Source of the DNA: a virus
Virus record (IMG/VR): IMGVR_UViG_3300017727_001923
Location: 62,001 to 126,000 of that record
Strand: one strand, 5' to 3'
Length of the DNA stretch: 64,000 nt
Part shown: piece after piece, positions 32,156 to 40,474 of the stretch
Numbering within the stretch: the first letter of the stretch is position 1
Layout: each line of letters opens with the position of its first letter
Notes under the pieces: generated by a model
The model's input: the letters and a program-made list of their open reading frames with translations, nothing else
What the model was told of the DNA's origin: nothing
Databases searched by the model: none
Made by a program: the position numbers and the translations under genes

Positions 32156-32863
32156 TTAAAAAAAATCTTGAAGACCCTCCAGAGTCACTTTATTCTCGTG
32201 ACCACATGTACATTTAAACTCTACTTCTTTTTTCATGACTGGTACAGTTTTTAGGTATTCACCAACCTTTGTAAACTGTATGTTTGTCATTGAATCTATA
32301 AATTCATTCAGTTCTTTTTTACTTACGTCTGATACAAGATGATGTTCGTCTTCTGTCATGATTGCAACCATACAGTCTTCTAACATCATGAATCCAAACT
32401 CCGCTTCAGAAACACCTTCACGGAAGTTCTTTACGAATCCATCATAAGTAGGATATCTTAGTTCAATAGAGATATCATCTGTAATCTCAACCACATTGTT
32501 TGCATCTGATTTTGTAACTTCAAGAGACGATAAGTCAATATCAACCTCTGTCCTTAACTCACATTCTTCAGCCTCACATTTAAAGTGTAAGGTTGATGTC
32601 TCACCAACCGACTTACTACGAATCTGAGTGAACATGTATTCAACATCGAACGTTGCAAGGTCACTTGTTTTAATATCTTCATTCACACATGCGACAACGG
32701 TATCGACCATTGCCCTCATTGCCTGTTTCTGGTCTTGCGACTCAAAAGCAGAGAGAAGAAGTTTCTCTTCTTTGACCAAATATGGTCTATATGTGACAAC
32801 CTTTTCAGATGATGGGATTACCATCTCATACTTTAGATTATCATTTAACTTAGGTAGTGCCAT
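32156..32863 (-). CDS. gp26: Baseplate hub subunit gp26
   Basis: 235 residues from ATG 32863 (GGAG seven bases upstream; a start four codons earlier lacks one). The protein matches the T4 gp26/T4_baseplate family in length and layout: TYRPYLVKEEKLLL near residue 24, then acidic middle. It has four cysteines in two pairs, Cys96/Cys101 (CEAEEC) and Cys218/Cys220 with His222 (CTCGH), a possible zinc or Fe-S site. It builds the central hub of the baseplate with gp27 and gp5-like proteins. In the operon it lies between a tube-initiator gene and gp51/gp29. Confidence 0.8.
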   Translation of the reverse strand: MALPKLNDNLKYEMVIPSSEKVVTYRPYLVKEEKLLLSAFESQDQKQAMRAMVDTVVACVNEDIKTSDLATFDVEYMFTQIRSKSVGETSTLHFKCEAEECELRTEVDIDLSSLEVTKSDANNVVEITDDISIELRYPTYDGFVKNFREGVSEAEFGFMMLEDCMVAIMTEDEHHLVSDVSKKELNEFIDSMTNIQFTKVGEYLKTVPVMKKEVEFKCTCGHENKVTLEGLQDFF

Positions 32864-32878
32864 TATATTCTCCAAATA

Positions 32879-33580
32879 TTATAAAAATTTCCTAATCAGT
32901 TCACCCGCAAGTCCTTCGACAAAATCGTTTCCTACACGGTCACCCTTTTTTGACTTCCAATTCTTATATGACAGTTGTACCGTCACTTCAAGTAATTGTC
33001 CGTCATCACTCAACTCAATTGCATTCAATGTTGTTGGGTATGCTTTATCTAGGAGTAACGTATATGTGATATCGTCACCGAACACCGCATTTAAATCAAA
33101 CTCACCTTGTGCGAGGTCTAACGGGCCTAGTCTTGGTAATCTTCCTCTAATTGCAGAAGGAATTTTACCAGAGTCAAATAGTTTCTTTTTCTTTATAGGG
33201 AAAGAAATACCCTTTTTAATATGTTGAATAATAACAGGATGTGTGTAATCGTTGTAATATCCAACTTCTTTTGTTTCTGCATTTACTGCTTGTTCTTGCC
33301 ACAGTTCAAAGTATTCTCTGATACCCATATCATTCAAACAATGGAACGTGAGTGTTACGTCATCTACTGCATAACCATATGCAACTTTAGTAACATCAAT
33401 ACCCATTGGTCTTTCTGTAGAAAGAATTTGTCTGCCAGGCAATGACGCTGCTTTACATAACAAGTTTAAGTTACGTGCGTCACCTTTGATAGGTGGTAAG
33501 AAAATCTTATATAGACTTCCTAATGCGATTCCCCCGCCAGCACCTACAGATGATTTAAAATCGTCAATACGAATACTCAT
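32879..33580 (-). CDS. gp54: Tail-tube-like protein, baseplate-tail tube initiator (gp54-like)
   Basis: 233 residues with the T4 gp19 tail-tube fold signature: SLPGRQILSTERPMGID (about 48-64), VAYGYAVDDVTLTFHC, then MGIREYFELWQEQAV. T4 has three relatives: gp19 (163 aa), gp54 (320) and gp48 (364). The length and position beside gp26 in the hub operon favour gp54, which starts tube polymerisation, and gp48 is found at 36437. The tube gp19 itself is expected elsewhere. Confidence 0.6.
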   Translation of the reverse strand: MSIRIDDFKSSVGAGGGIALGSLYKIFLPPIKGDARNLNLLCKAASLPGRQILSTERPMGIDVTKVAYGYAVDDVTLTFHCLNDMGIREYFELWQEQAVNAETKEVGYYNDYTHPVIIQHIKKGISFPIKKKKLFDSGKIPSAIRGRLPRLGPLDLAQGEFDLNAVFGDDITYTLLLDKAYPTTLNAIELSDDGQLLEVTVQLSYKNWKSKKGDRVGNDFVEGLAGELIRKFL

Positions 33581-34173
33581 TAGTCTTTACCTATTGCCTG
33601 TCTTGAATCATAGAATACTTTCTGTGAGTTCGATTTACGGAACTGTGCAGTCGGTAAGAATGTTGCAATCTCCCACTCTGGAGCAGGAACTTCTGCAAAC
33701 TTACTCTTGACATGTGAATTCAAGTAGTGTTTAAAACATGGTTTGTAGTATCGCAACTTTGCAATACCCTGTAATCTCTTGTAAGTAATATTAAACTTTG
33801 CATCGTCAGAGTTCTTACTGGACGCAACTTCCATCAATGCATCCAACATTTTTGCACGAAGGATAGGTGGAAGATAATGAAGGTTGATTCCATAGAATCC
33901 ACCCTCTGCTGGCCCGACTACAATAATCAATGGGAATGCATCATAGTATGGAAGTTTATCTTTAGTCTTTGGGTCATAGAAAAACATCTGCATAGAACCA
34001 ATAATACCACGATTCGCTCTTTGTTTTATCTGGTCTTCTTTCATCAATGCTTCACGATTGATAGACCGCATGTTAGATGCTTTCTTTCTGAACCATTCAC
34101 GGGATTCTTTGGTACGGGGAGTAACTCCCGCACGGAATGCCTGTAATTCTAGTCTGTTGAATATATTACTCAT
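33580..34173 (-). CDS. gp2: Virion protein, DNA end protector gp2-like (tentative)
   Basis: 197 residues. The central part MFFYDPKTKDKLPYYDAFPL and GGFYGINLHYLPPILRAKML is a pattern I recall from proteins annotated as DNA end protector gp2 in marine T4-like phages; the link to T4 gp2 itself is not obvious. T4 has gene order 2-4-53, and here gp4 is two genes away and gp53 follows across the divergent promoters. gp2 would cap packaged DNA ends against RecBCD and join head to tail. The start follows a late promoter and should be leaderless. Confidence 0.45.
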   Translation of the reverse strand: MSNIFNRLELQAFRAGVTPRTKESREWFRKKASNMRSINREALMKEDQIKQRANRGIIGSMQMFFYDPKTKDKLPYYDAFPLIIVVGPAEGGFYGINLHYLPPILRAKMLDALMEVASSKNSDDAKFNITYKRLQGIAKLRYYKPCFKHYLNSHVKSKFAEVPAPEWEIATFLPTAQFRKSNSQKVFYDSRQAIGKD

Positions 34174-34177
34174 AGTT

Positions 34178-35908
34178 CTATTTATACCAATTTAACTTAT
34201 CTTTCTTATATCTTTCGAGGTTTTTGAAATATTTCTTTACGTCTTTTCTTGTTATATCGGGTAGTTTTTCTTCGTAAGTCTCTCTCAAGTCATATCCTAG
34301 TTGTTTGTACCAACCCATATGCCATCCAGATAGACTTTCTGGTCTTCCTAGTTTGATTATTCTGTCTGATTGATACTTAGTAGTCCATTCTAACATGTCA
34401 ATTTGGTCGTAATTTCCACTTGGATGTACCCATACTTGTTGAAATGTTTTTTCTGCACGGTTTTTTAACTCTTCCTTTAGAGCAGCATCTTTTGGAAAAT
34501 TATCTACCATTTGTCGTAAAGAGGGGTTTGGGTTTATTACTCTCTTTACTTCCCAGTGTTGATAATAGTAATTTTCTATAGCTTTATCTAAAAGAGTTTT
34601 ATCTCTCCACGTGTATCCATATTTGGACGGGTCTTTTTCTATATCTGAAACTGCATCAACACCATCTGAGACATGTTGTGATATATACAATGGATGTATT
34701 GTGACTTGATTCCACCAATACTTATTCAACCATTCTCCAGATTTATCTAAAGTTTCAAATGTTTCGTGAGGTAATCCCGCAATCATTGTCAATGTTTGAT
34801 TGTAATGATTACCAGTATGTCTATTCTTCTTAAAATACTCTGCGGATGCAAGTAATCCCTCTTGCATCTGTAATGGAGAAAAACCTTTGTTAATAGATTT
34901 ACCAGATGCATGGTTAAATGTTTCAATACCCATAGACTGACTGGTGAATCCCATATCAATCATATTGTCCCAGTCTTGTTTTGCTCGTCTTATTAACAAG
35001 TCACCACGAATAAATCCATGGAACTGAGGTTGAAAGGGAAGTTTTCTTACAACGTCTGCAAACTTTGATATGTACTCAGAACTTGCATTAGCGGTCTCAT
35101 CTGCAAGACAGTAATGTGTTACACCCCATTTCTCATAGTTCTCTCTTAGTTCTTCTTCAAAGTTTTCTGCATGTCTACTATGGTCACCCTTAACACCTAA
35201 CGGGGAGTAGTCACAGAATGTACATTTGAATATACATCCTCTAGACAACTCCATGGTCAATACTTCATCCTTTTGTATAAAATCTCTTTCTTCGTATGAT
35301 GTGTGTGGATTCTTATGAGGAAATGCGGGATAGTCATTAAAACAATCCATAATAACAAATTCCTTTCCTACCATGTCTATTTGATTGAAAGGATTAATTT
35401 TGACTTTTACTTTAGGGTGTTTTGCATTACCAGTAAAATAATCACACAGAGCGACAATTGCATGTTCTCCATTACCTATACAAAAGTAATCGACATTTTC
35501 ATGTCGGATAACATTAACTAGTTTATTTGCACCTACTACGATTTTTACCCAAGGGTATCTTTCCTTAATATGTTTTATGAGTCTGTTTTGTTTTCTTACT
35601 ATAGGTGGTGCTTCGTGAATTGAATATGTGAAGAACACACTGAACCCTATCCATTTGGTATTCTTAGTGATTCGAGTTTCACAAAATTCATGTAGTTCAC
35701 TATCGTCCCATGCCTCAAGAAAGTCTACAACTTCAATGTCCCACTTCCCAGTATTTCTTAAATGGGTTGCAATTCTATGAGCGCCCGTTCCCCTAACTGG
35801 CATTTCTTCCCAATTACCAGAATCATAAACTGCATGTTCTGGAACAAATCCTTTACCTATCGGGTATGTAAAGGACGCACCAGTTATTATTAATCCATGG
35901 TGTTTCAT
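34178..35908 (-). CDS. Radical SAM protein with B12-binding-like N-terminal domain
   Basis: 576 residues. The first 200 resemble the Rossmann-like B12-binding region of class B radical SAM proteins (WIGFSVFF, then WVKIVVGANK, VDYFCIGNGEHAIVALCDYF) without an obvious DxHxxG cobalamin motif. The radical SAM motif SRGCIFKCTFCDYS gives Cys225, Cys229 and Cys232. Later segments GDLLIR and MGIETFN and GLPHETFETL fit the barrel. The C-terminal 150 residues are Trp/Tyr-rich. It lies between two virion genes (gp2-like and gp4) in a late operon, an unexpected place for an enzyme. Substrate unknown. Confidence 0.85.
   Translation of the reverse strand: MKHHGLIITGASFTYPIGKGFVPEHAVYDSGNWEEMPVRGTGAHRIATHLRNTGKWDIEVVDFLEAWDDSELHEFCETRITKNTKWIGFSVFFTYSIHEAPPIVRKQNRLIKHIKERYPWVKIVVGANKLVNVIRHENVDYFCIGNGEHAIVALCDYFTGNAKHPKVKVKINPFNQIDMVGKEFVIMDCFNDYPAFPHKNPHTSYEERDFIQKDEVLTMELSRGCIFKCTFCDYSPLGVKGDHSRHAENFEEELRENYEKWGVTHYCLADETANASSEYISKFADVVRKLPFQPQFHGFIRGDLLIRRAKQDWDNMIDMGFTSQSMGIETFNHASGKSINKGFSPLQMQEGLLASAEYFKKNRHTGNHYNQTLTMIAGLPHETFETLDKSGEWLNKYWWNQVTIHPLYISQHVSDGVDAVSDIEKDPSKYGYTWRDKTLLDKAIENYYYQHWEVKRVINPNPSLRQMVDNFPKDAALKEELKNRAEKTFQQVWVHPSGNYDQIDMLEWTTKYQSDRIIKLGRPESLSGWHMGWYKQLGYDLRETYEEKLPDITRKDVKKYFKNLERYKKDKLNWYK
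34179..34186 (-). promoter_or_regulatory. T4-type late promoter, minus strand, leaderless
   Basis: TATAAATA then GAACT then ATG (34173). The box overlaps the last codons of the upstream radical SAM gene. It heads the operon gp2-like, gp54-like, gp26, gp51-like, gp29-like, iscU, iscA. Confidence 0.75.
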
Positions 35909-36381
35909 CTTTTTCTTTTGGTGAAAGGTCTCAGTGGTTTTGTTGATTTAGGAATAAGAGACTTGAGTGGTTCATTCTTTTCAGTCCAGATAACAAATCT
36001 CCATCCACGGTCTTTTGCATATTCATTTGCCGCTTCCCACTTATTTATATTCTTTACGTAAGTCATACTTTCAGATATAAACTTTTTAGTTCTGCGACTA
36101 CCTGTAGGAATTCTAGTCTCTTTATCTGGTTTAATCTCAACCAACCAAGTCTTACCATCTTCCATCACCATTTTTAAATCCATAAAATATCTATGATAAC
36201 GCTTGTCAACTTCATATAAGTATGGTATAATAACCTCTTCAGAAGACCATTTTACTACTTTGGGGTTGTTATCACACCATTTGAATGCATGTTTCTCCCA
36301 CAGAGAACGATATACCACAACAGTATGGTCTCCCTCGTACTTCTTTGTGTTTTTTACTCTGTATCTACCCGAATATGCCAT
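35905..36381 (-). CDS. gp4: Head completion protein gp4 (nuclease-like fold)
   Basis: 158 residues. The order MAYSGRYRVKN, then YRSLWEKHAFKWCDNNPKVVKWSSEE (split here as YRSLWEKHAFKW and NPKVVKWSSEE), then YHRYFMDL and WLVEIKPDKET matches T4 gp4/gp50 and the TnsA-like PD-(D/E)xK fold, with Glu and Lys of the catalytic ExK visible in VEIKP. In T4 it completes the filled head before tail joining. It overlaps the radical SAM gene by four bases. A minus-strand late promoter lies about 37 bases upstream. Confidence 0.85.
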   Translation of the reverse strand: MAYSGRYRVKNTKKYEGDHTVVVYRSLWEKHAFKWCDNNPKVVKWSSEEVIIPYLYEVDKRYHRYFMDLKMVMEDGKTWLVEIKPDKETRIPTGSRRTKKFISESMTYVKNINKWEAANEYAKDRGWRFVIWTEKNEPLKSLIPKSTKPLRPFTKRKR

Positions 36382-36389
36382 AAAAACCT

Positions 36390-36397
36390 TATAAATA
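36390..36397 (+). promoter_or_regulatory. T4-type late promoter, plus strand
   Basis: TATAAATA 36390-36397, giving a leader of roughly 34 bases to the gp48 ATG (36437). It faces away from, and is interleaved with, the minus-strand late promoter at 36418. Confidence 0.75.
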
Positions 36398-36417
36398 AAG
36401 ATAACTGATTTATAACC

Positions 36418-36425
36418 TATTTATA
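36418..36425 (-). promoter_or_regulatory. T4-type late promoter, minus strand
   Basis: TATAAATA on the minus strand (36425 to 36418), leader about 31 bases to gp4 (36381). Each promoter lies in the other's leader, so polymerases would cross. Confidence 0.75.
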
Positions 36426-36436
36426 GAGAAATTACA

Positions 36437-37480
36437 ATGCCGACAGTCACAAACATTCAAGACGTACAGGTAGGAGATACTTTAACTTCTGCACAAATAG
36501 TTGAAGCAGCAACTGGTAGAAAGCCTGGCATCGAAGAAAACAAAAGTCGAAAAGACTTAGAGTATCCACTTAACAATCCTGACGAATATAAAGGTCGTTT
36601 AATCTTTAACGTAATGAAAGAACCTGAGACTGACCTTGGTAATATTTCAGAAGCAGCAACTTCTTTTGCAAAGTCTGTTGGGGCGGGTTTAAAGAATGCA
36701 CTTAAAACTGAAAACCCTGAAGAAGTTGCAAAAGCAGTTAAATCTCACAAAGGTGAAGATAACGTTCCTATTATTAAACAAAGACCATTAATTAAACTTG
36801 ATAGACAAGTATCGATGTATCTACCTGTTGGTCTACAGTACCGTGATAACGTTGCATATGAGAATATGGACTTAGGTGGTGCGGGTGCGGCTGCGGAAAG
36901 AGGATTACAATCTGGTTCTGGTGCTATTAAGAATTTGATTGAAGGTGGAATGAAAACTCTGAGTGCGGGTCTTAGTGGTGCGGCAAACAAAGATGTTGCA
37001 AAACTAGGTGTTGTTAAACTTGCATCTAAGTTACCTGACGAAGTATCGGGTGCATTCAAATCAGCAGCGGGGGTGACAACTAATCCAAACACTCGTGTAT
37101 TATTTAAACAAGTTAATCTTCGTGAATTTGCATTTGCATTTAAGTTCATTGCAACTTCGTCAAAAGAAGCAGAAGAAGTAAAAGAGATTATTAAACTATT
37201 TAGAACAGAACTATATCCAGAGAATATTAATCTAGACGTGGGTGGAAGTCAAGTTTCTATTGGTTACAAGTTTCCCAACAAATTCCAGATTGATATTGAA
37301 TATGATGGAGAAGAGATTGCAACAAGAATTAAACCGTGTTTCCTTAGAGATGTTAGTGTAACATATAATAACACATCAATGACTATGCACAATGACGGGA
37401 ACTTTCAAGAAATCGAAATGTCATTATCATTCCAAGAAACAAGAACACTCAACAGAAAAGATGTAGAGGAAGGATTCTAA
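36437..37480 (+). CDS. gp48: Baseplate tail-tube cap gp48
   Basis: 347 residues, against 364 in T4 gp48. An Ala/Gly-rich centre (about 150-215) separates an N-terminal domain from a C-terminal tube-like domain. The C-terminal part FAFAFKFIATSSKEAEEVKEI followed later by a FLRDVSVTYN strand and SLSFQETRTLNRKDV matches the gp48/gp54 tube-cap pattern (long helix, then final strands ending T-L-x-R). It caps the baseplate and starts tube assembly with gp54. It overlaps gp53 by one base (TAATG). Confidence 0.75.
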   Translation: MPTVTNIQDVQVGDTLTSAQIVEAATGRKPGIEENKSRKDLEYPLNNPDEYKGRLIFNVMKEPETDLGNISEAATSFAKSVGAGLKNALKTENPEEVAKAVKSHKGEDNVPIIKQRPLIKLDRQVSMYLPVGLQYRDNVAYENMDLGGAGAAAERGLQSGSGAIKNLIEGGMKTLSAGLSGAANKDVAKLGVVKLASKLPDEVSGAFKSAAGVTTNPNTRVLFKQVNLREFAFAFKFIATSSKEAEEVKEIIKLFRTELYPENINLDVGGSQVSIGYKFPNKFQIDIEYDGEEIATRIKPCFLRDVSVTYNNTSMTMHNDGNFQEIEMSLSFQETRTLNRKDVEEGF

Positions 37481-38262
37481 TGACAACAAAATATTTTAAA
37501 AACTTTAATATTGTCGGATATAATTTTGGTAATGAGACCTCTTCAGTTCTCTTCGATGACCTCTCACAATATGTAGATATTATTGATGGACTGAAAGATA
37601 ATGTTTCTTTCTATGAACAGTATACTGTAGTTGCGGGTGAAAGACCTGATACTCTTTCATACAAGTTATATGGAACTACTAATTATTACTGGACATTCTT
37701 TCTTATGAATGACCACTTACGTGAGTCTGGATGGCCAATCCCTACATATGAACTATTGGATACTGCAAAAACAAAATATCCATATAGAATTGTTACAACA
37801 AACTCAGATATATCAACATCATTTCCAGTTGGTCAGATTGTAACTGGAGTAAATAGTGGTACTGTCGGTACTATAATCAAACGAAACCTTGACATGGGTC
37901 AATTAGTAATTGATACTTCATTAACGCCTGGCGATTACTTTGGTAAATATCCTAACCTTGAAAACTTTGGCCCTACAGAGAACATACAATACACTGCTCA
38001 AGATGGTGCATTCTATACTGCAACACTTGTTAAAGAATCTGAACAATACAATGCAGTTCATCATTACGAAGATACTAATGGTGTATGGCAAGACTTGACA
38101 TTATTTGATTTTGATACACCAAATCCTCTCTGGAAACCTGTCACTTATAGAGATAGAATTGAAGCAAGGAACGATGAATTAAAATTTATTAATGTTTTAA
38201 AACCCGATGTGGTAGACAACGTAGTTAGTGAATTCAATAACTTTCATAAAAGAGTAGGTTAA
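37480..38262 (+). CDS. gp53: Baseplate wedge subunit gp53
   Basis: 260 residues. T4 gp53 joins wedges around the hub. The LysM-like segment FYEQYTVVAGERPDTLSYKL and YGTTNYYWTFFLMND followed by GWPIP is the family hallmark (in T4, IYGNPQLYWVLLMCND). A domain about 100 residues longer than in T4 is inserted in the C-terminal half (TGVNSGTVGTII), probably a beta barrel. One-base overlaps with both neighbours. Confidence 0.88.
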   Translation: MTTKYFKNFNIVGYNFGNETSSVLFDDLSQYVDIIDGLKDNVSFYEQYTVVAGERPDTLSYKLYGTTNYYWTFFLMNDHLRESGWPIPTYELLDTAKTKYPYRIVTTNSDISTSFPVGQIVTGVNSGTVGTIIKRNLDMGQLVIDTSLTPGDYFGKYPNLENFGPTENIQYTAQDGAFYTATLVKESEQYNAVHHYEDTNGVWQDLTLFDFDTPNPLWKPVTYRDRIEARNDELKFINVLKPDVVDNVVSEFNNFHKRVG

Positions 38263-39614
38263 TGTCCACATCTCAACAGTTCAAAATAACTGAGGCATCA
38301 ATCTCGGCAGACCGTTTCGGTGGATTTGCATCAAATTCTTTTGATGTTCGTACATCTGTTGCGGAATTAAATATATTTGAAAGTTTAGATAAACCTTATT
38401 TGACGGGAACTGTTGTTATTCTTGATGACAAAGCATTGTTTGATTCAATGAATTTTCAAGGAACAGAACGATTTCGTATAAAACTTTCTTCTGCGGATGA
38501 AACTTTAGATACCGTATTCGAACGTACCTTTATGATGACTGGAATCGAGCGTTCGGTCAAGGGAAATGATAACGGAAAATCTAGTATGTATGTTATTACA
38601 TTACTAGACGAACATGCATATCTGAGTAGTCTAACAAGAATTAGTAAATCGTTTAACGGACGTATTGACAAGATTATTATTAAACTTCTTGCAACTCAAA
38701 TGAATATGGATGTGGACGTTTCTTATTTGTTTAGAGGTGACGGTAAAGAATCTCTACCTGTTCAATCTAATATGAAAGGTATTATTCCTAACCTGAGTCC
38801 TATACAAACAATTAAATGGTTGATACAAAGAGCGACCACAGTTACAGGGTCACCTTTCTTTGCTTATGCATCTATGCATGATGACAATCTTCGTCTAGGT
38901 AATTTAGATGCCATGTTATCACAAAAAGCGTTTAACTCAAAATTACCTTACACATATAACCCAGCAAATGTTTCTAGTGCAGATACCCAATCGGAAGTAG
39001 AAAAAACATTTACTATTAAAGCATTAAAAACATCTAAGATGGGAAACACATTGAAACTTATTCAAGAAGGTGCAGTTTCATCACAGATGTCAAATACTAA
39101 TCTTAACACAGGACAAATATTTAGTCAACACTTTTCAATAAGAAATACCTTGAATAAATTAAATAATCATGGTATAATTGGAGAGTATCAGAATGTATTT
39201 GATACTGAGTTTAAGATGGACGAATCTCTTGTAGATACTTTTGAATCACAGAGGTTTCATACAATAACATCTAGTGGTACATATGGTAGATTTAAAAGTT
39301 ACCATGATGAGTTTGATGCGACTAAGTTTGAAAAGAAACTTGAAAGTAAAGCATTACACAATACTCTATATAAAAACATGATGAATGTAGTTATTGAAGG
39401 TGCGGGATTTATTGTTTCGAAAGCAAGTGTTGGTGACATAGTAAATTTAAAAATTGTAAATGATAATACAGAACAAGATAGAAATGTCGGTGAAGATGAC
39501 TTAATAGATAAAACTAAATCTGGTAATTGTATTATATACGATACTAGACATACTTTCTCTGGAACACAACACACGGTGTCTATGAACGTATGTAAACTGG
39601 AGAAACTTTCATAA
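38262..39614 (+). CDS. gp27: Baseplate hub subunit gp27-like
   Basis: 450 residues (T4 gp27: 391). The N-terminal FASNSFDVRTSVAELNIFES and LTGTVVILDDKALFD look like the first tube-like domain of gp27, and TIKWLIQRATTVTGSPFFAY corresponds to its helical linker region. The C-terminal TRHTFSGTQHTVSMNVCKLE matches the last strand set. gp27 forms the trimeric torus that connects tube to spike. Overlaps the next gene, an OB-fold spike protein, by one base, consistent with a gp27-gp5 complex. Confidence 0.72.
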   Translation: MSTSQQFKITEASISADRFGGFASNSFDVRTSVAELNIFESLDKPYLTGTVVILDDKALFDSMNFQGTERFRIKLSSADETLDTVFERTFMMTGIERSVKGNDNGKSSMYVITLLDEHAYLSSLTRISKSFNGRIDKIIIKLLATQMNMDVDVSYLFRGDGKESLPVQSNMKGIIPNLSPIQTIKWLIQRATTVTGSPFFAYASMHDDNLRLGNLDAMLSQKAFNSKLPYTYNPANVSSADTQSEVEKTFTIKALKTSKMGNTLKLIQEGAVSSQMSNTNLNTGQIFSQHFSIRNTLNKLNNHGIIGEYQNVFDTEFKMDESLVDTFESQRFHTITSSGTYGRFKSYHDEFDATKFEKKLESKALHNTLYKNMMNVVIEGAGFIVSKASVGDIVNLKIVNDNTEQDRNVGEDDLIDKTKSGNCIIYDTRHTFSGTQHTVSMNVCKLEKLS

Positions 39615-40474
39615 TGAAACCAATTCTTTCAGAGTATTATGGTGATAACACACGATGGTTTATTGCAACTGTTGTGGATTCTTCACCACCATATGGTTTT
39701 GAAGGACGAGTAAAAATTCGTGTACATGGATTACATACCTCGTCTACTAAACTAATACCTCAACATGACCTACCATGGGCGCAATGCGTTGTACCTACAA
39801 CAGAAGGTGGAATATCTGGTATTGGAAGAATGCCACAGGTTCAACCTAATGCATTGGTCTTCGGTATGTTTATGGATGGTGTAAATTCACAAACACCTAT
39901 TGTATTAGGTAGTCTACCGCATATTGAATTACCTACAAGAACTCAACTAGGTCAAGTGGGTGAAGATATTGGAGAAGATAACAAACCAGAAGGTCTGTGG
40001 CAAAGTGTTATTGCCGCAGTAAAACCAAAAGATGTTGATATACAAAATGACAATAGTGGTAATATTAATAATCTGGTAAGATTGTCACGAGAAAAAACTG
40101 CGGTCAAGTTCTTTTTAAATCTTGGATATACTGTTAAACAATCTATAGGTTTAGTTTCTGGTCTTGAGATGGCTTCTGGTTTAAGAACTGGTGTTAATGT
40201 TCAATCAAGTGGTCTTGGAAGGTATTCTAGAAAAAGGTATAATGATTTACAAAACTTTTCTAATGACTACAATCAATTTATGGTTCAACTTGCCTTCATT
40301 GCATACGAATTAAATGGGTCACAAACAAACGCAAATATAAAACTACTACAATCAGATAAGTTAGAAGGTTCTGATGGAGTGTGTAGGGTAGTGTGTAAGT
40401 ATTATATTCAAGATGAGTCTCTTACAAAACAGTCAGAACTTGCCGCACGAAGAATGATGGATAGGATAGCATAA
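39614..40474 (+). CDS. gp5-like OB-fold spike protein (N-terminal module)
   Basis: 286 residues. Residues 1-115 carry the gp5/VgrG OB-fold pattern: WFIATVVDSSPP, GRVKIRVHGLHT, LPWAQCVVPTTEG and a final ALVFGMFMDG with PIVLGSLP. T4 gp5 continues into a lysozyme and a beta-helix in one chain. Here those functions are in the next two genes. The remaining 170 residues are helical with a KQSIGLVSGLEMASGL stretch and no known domain. Confidence 0.78.
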   Translation: MKPILSEYYGDNTRWFIATVVDSSPPYGFEGRVKIRVHGLHTSSTKLIPQHDLPWAQCVVPTTEGGISGIGRMPQVQPNALVFGMFMDGVNSQTPIVLGSLPHIELPTRTQLGQVGEDIGEDNKPEGLWQSVIAAVKPKDVDIQNDNSGNINNLVRLSREKTAVKFFLNLGYTVKQSIGLVSGLEMASGLRTGVNVQSSGLGRYSRKRYNDLQNFSNDYNQFMVQLAFIAYELNGSQTNANIKLLQSDKLEGSDGVCRVVCKYYIQDESLTKQSELAARRMMDRIA

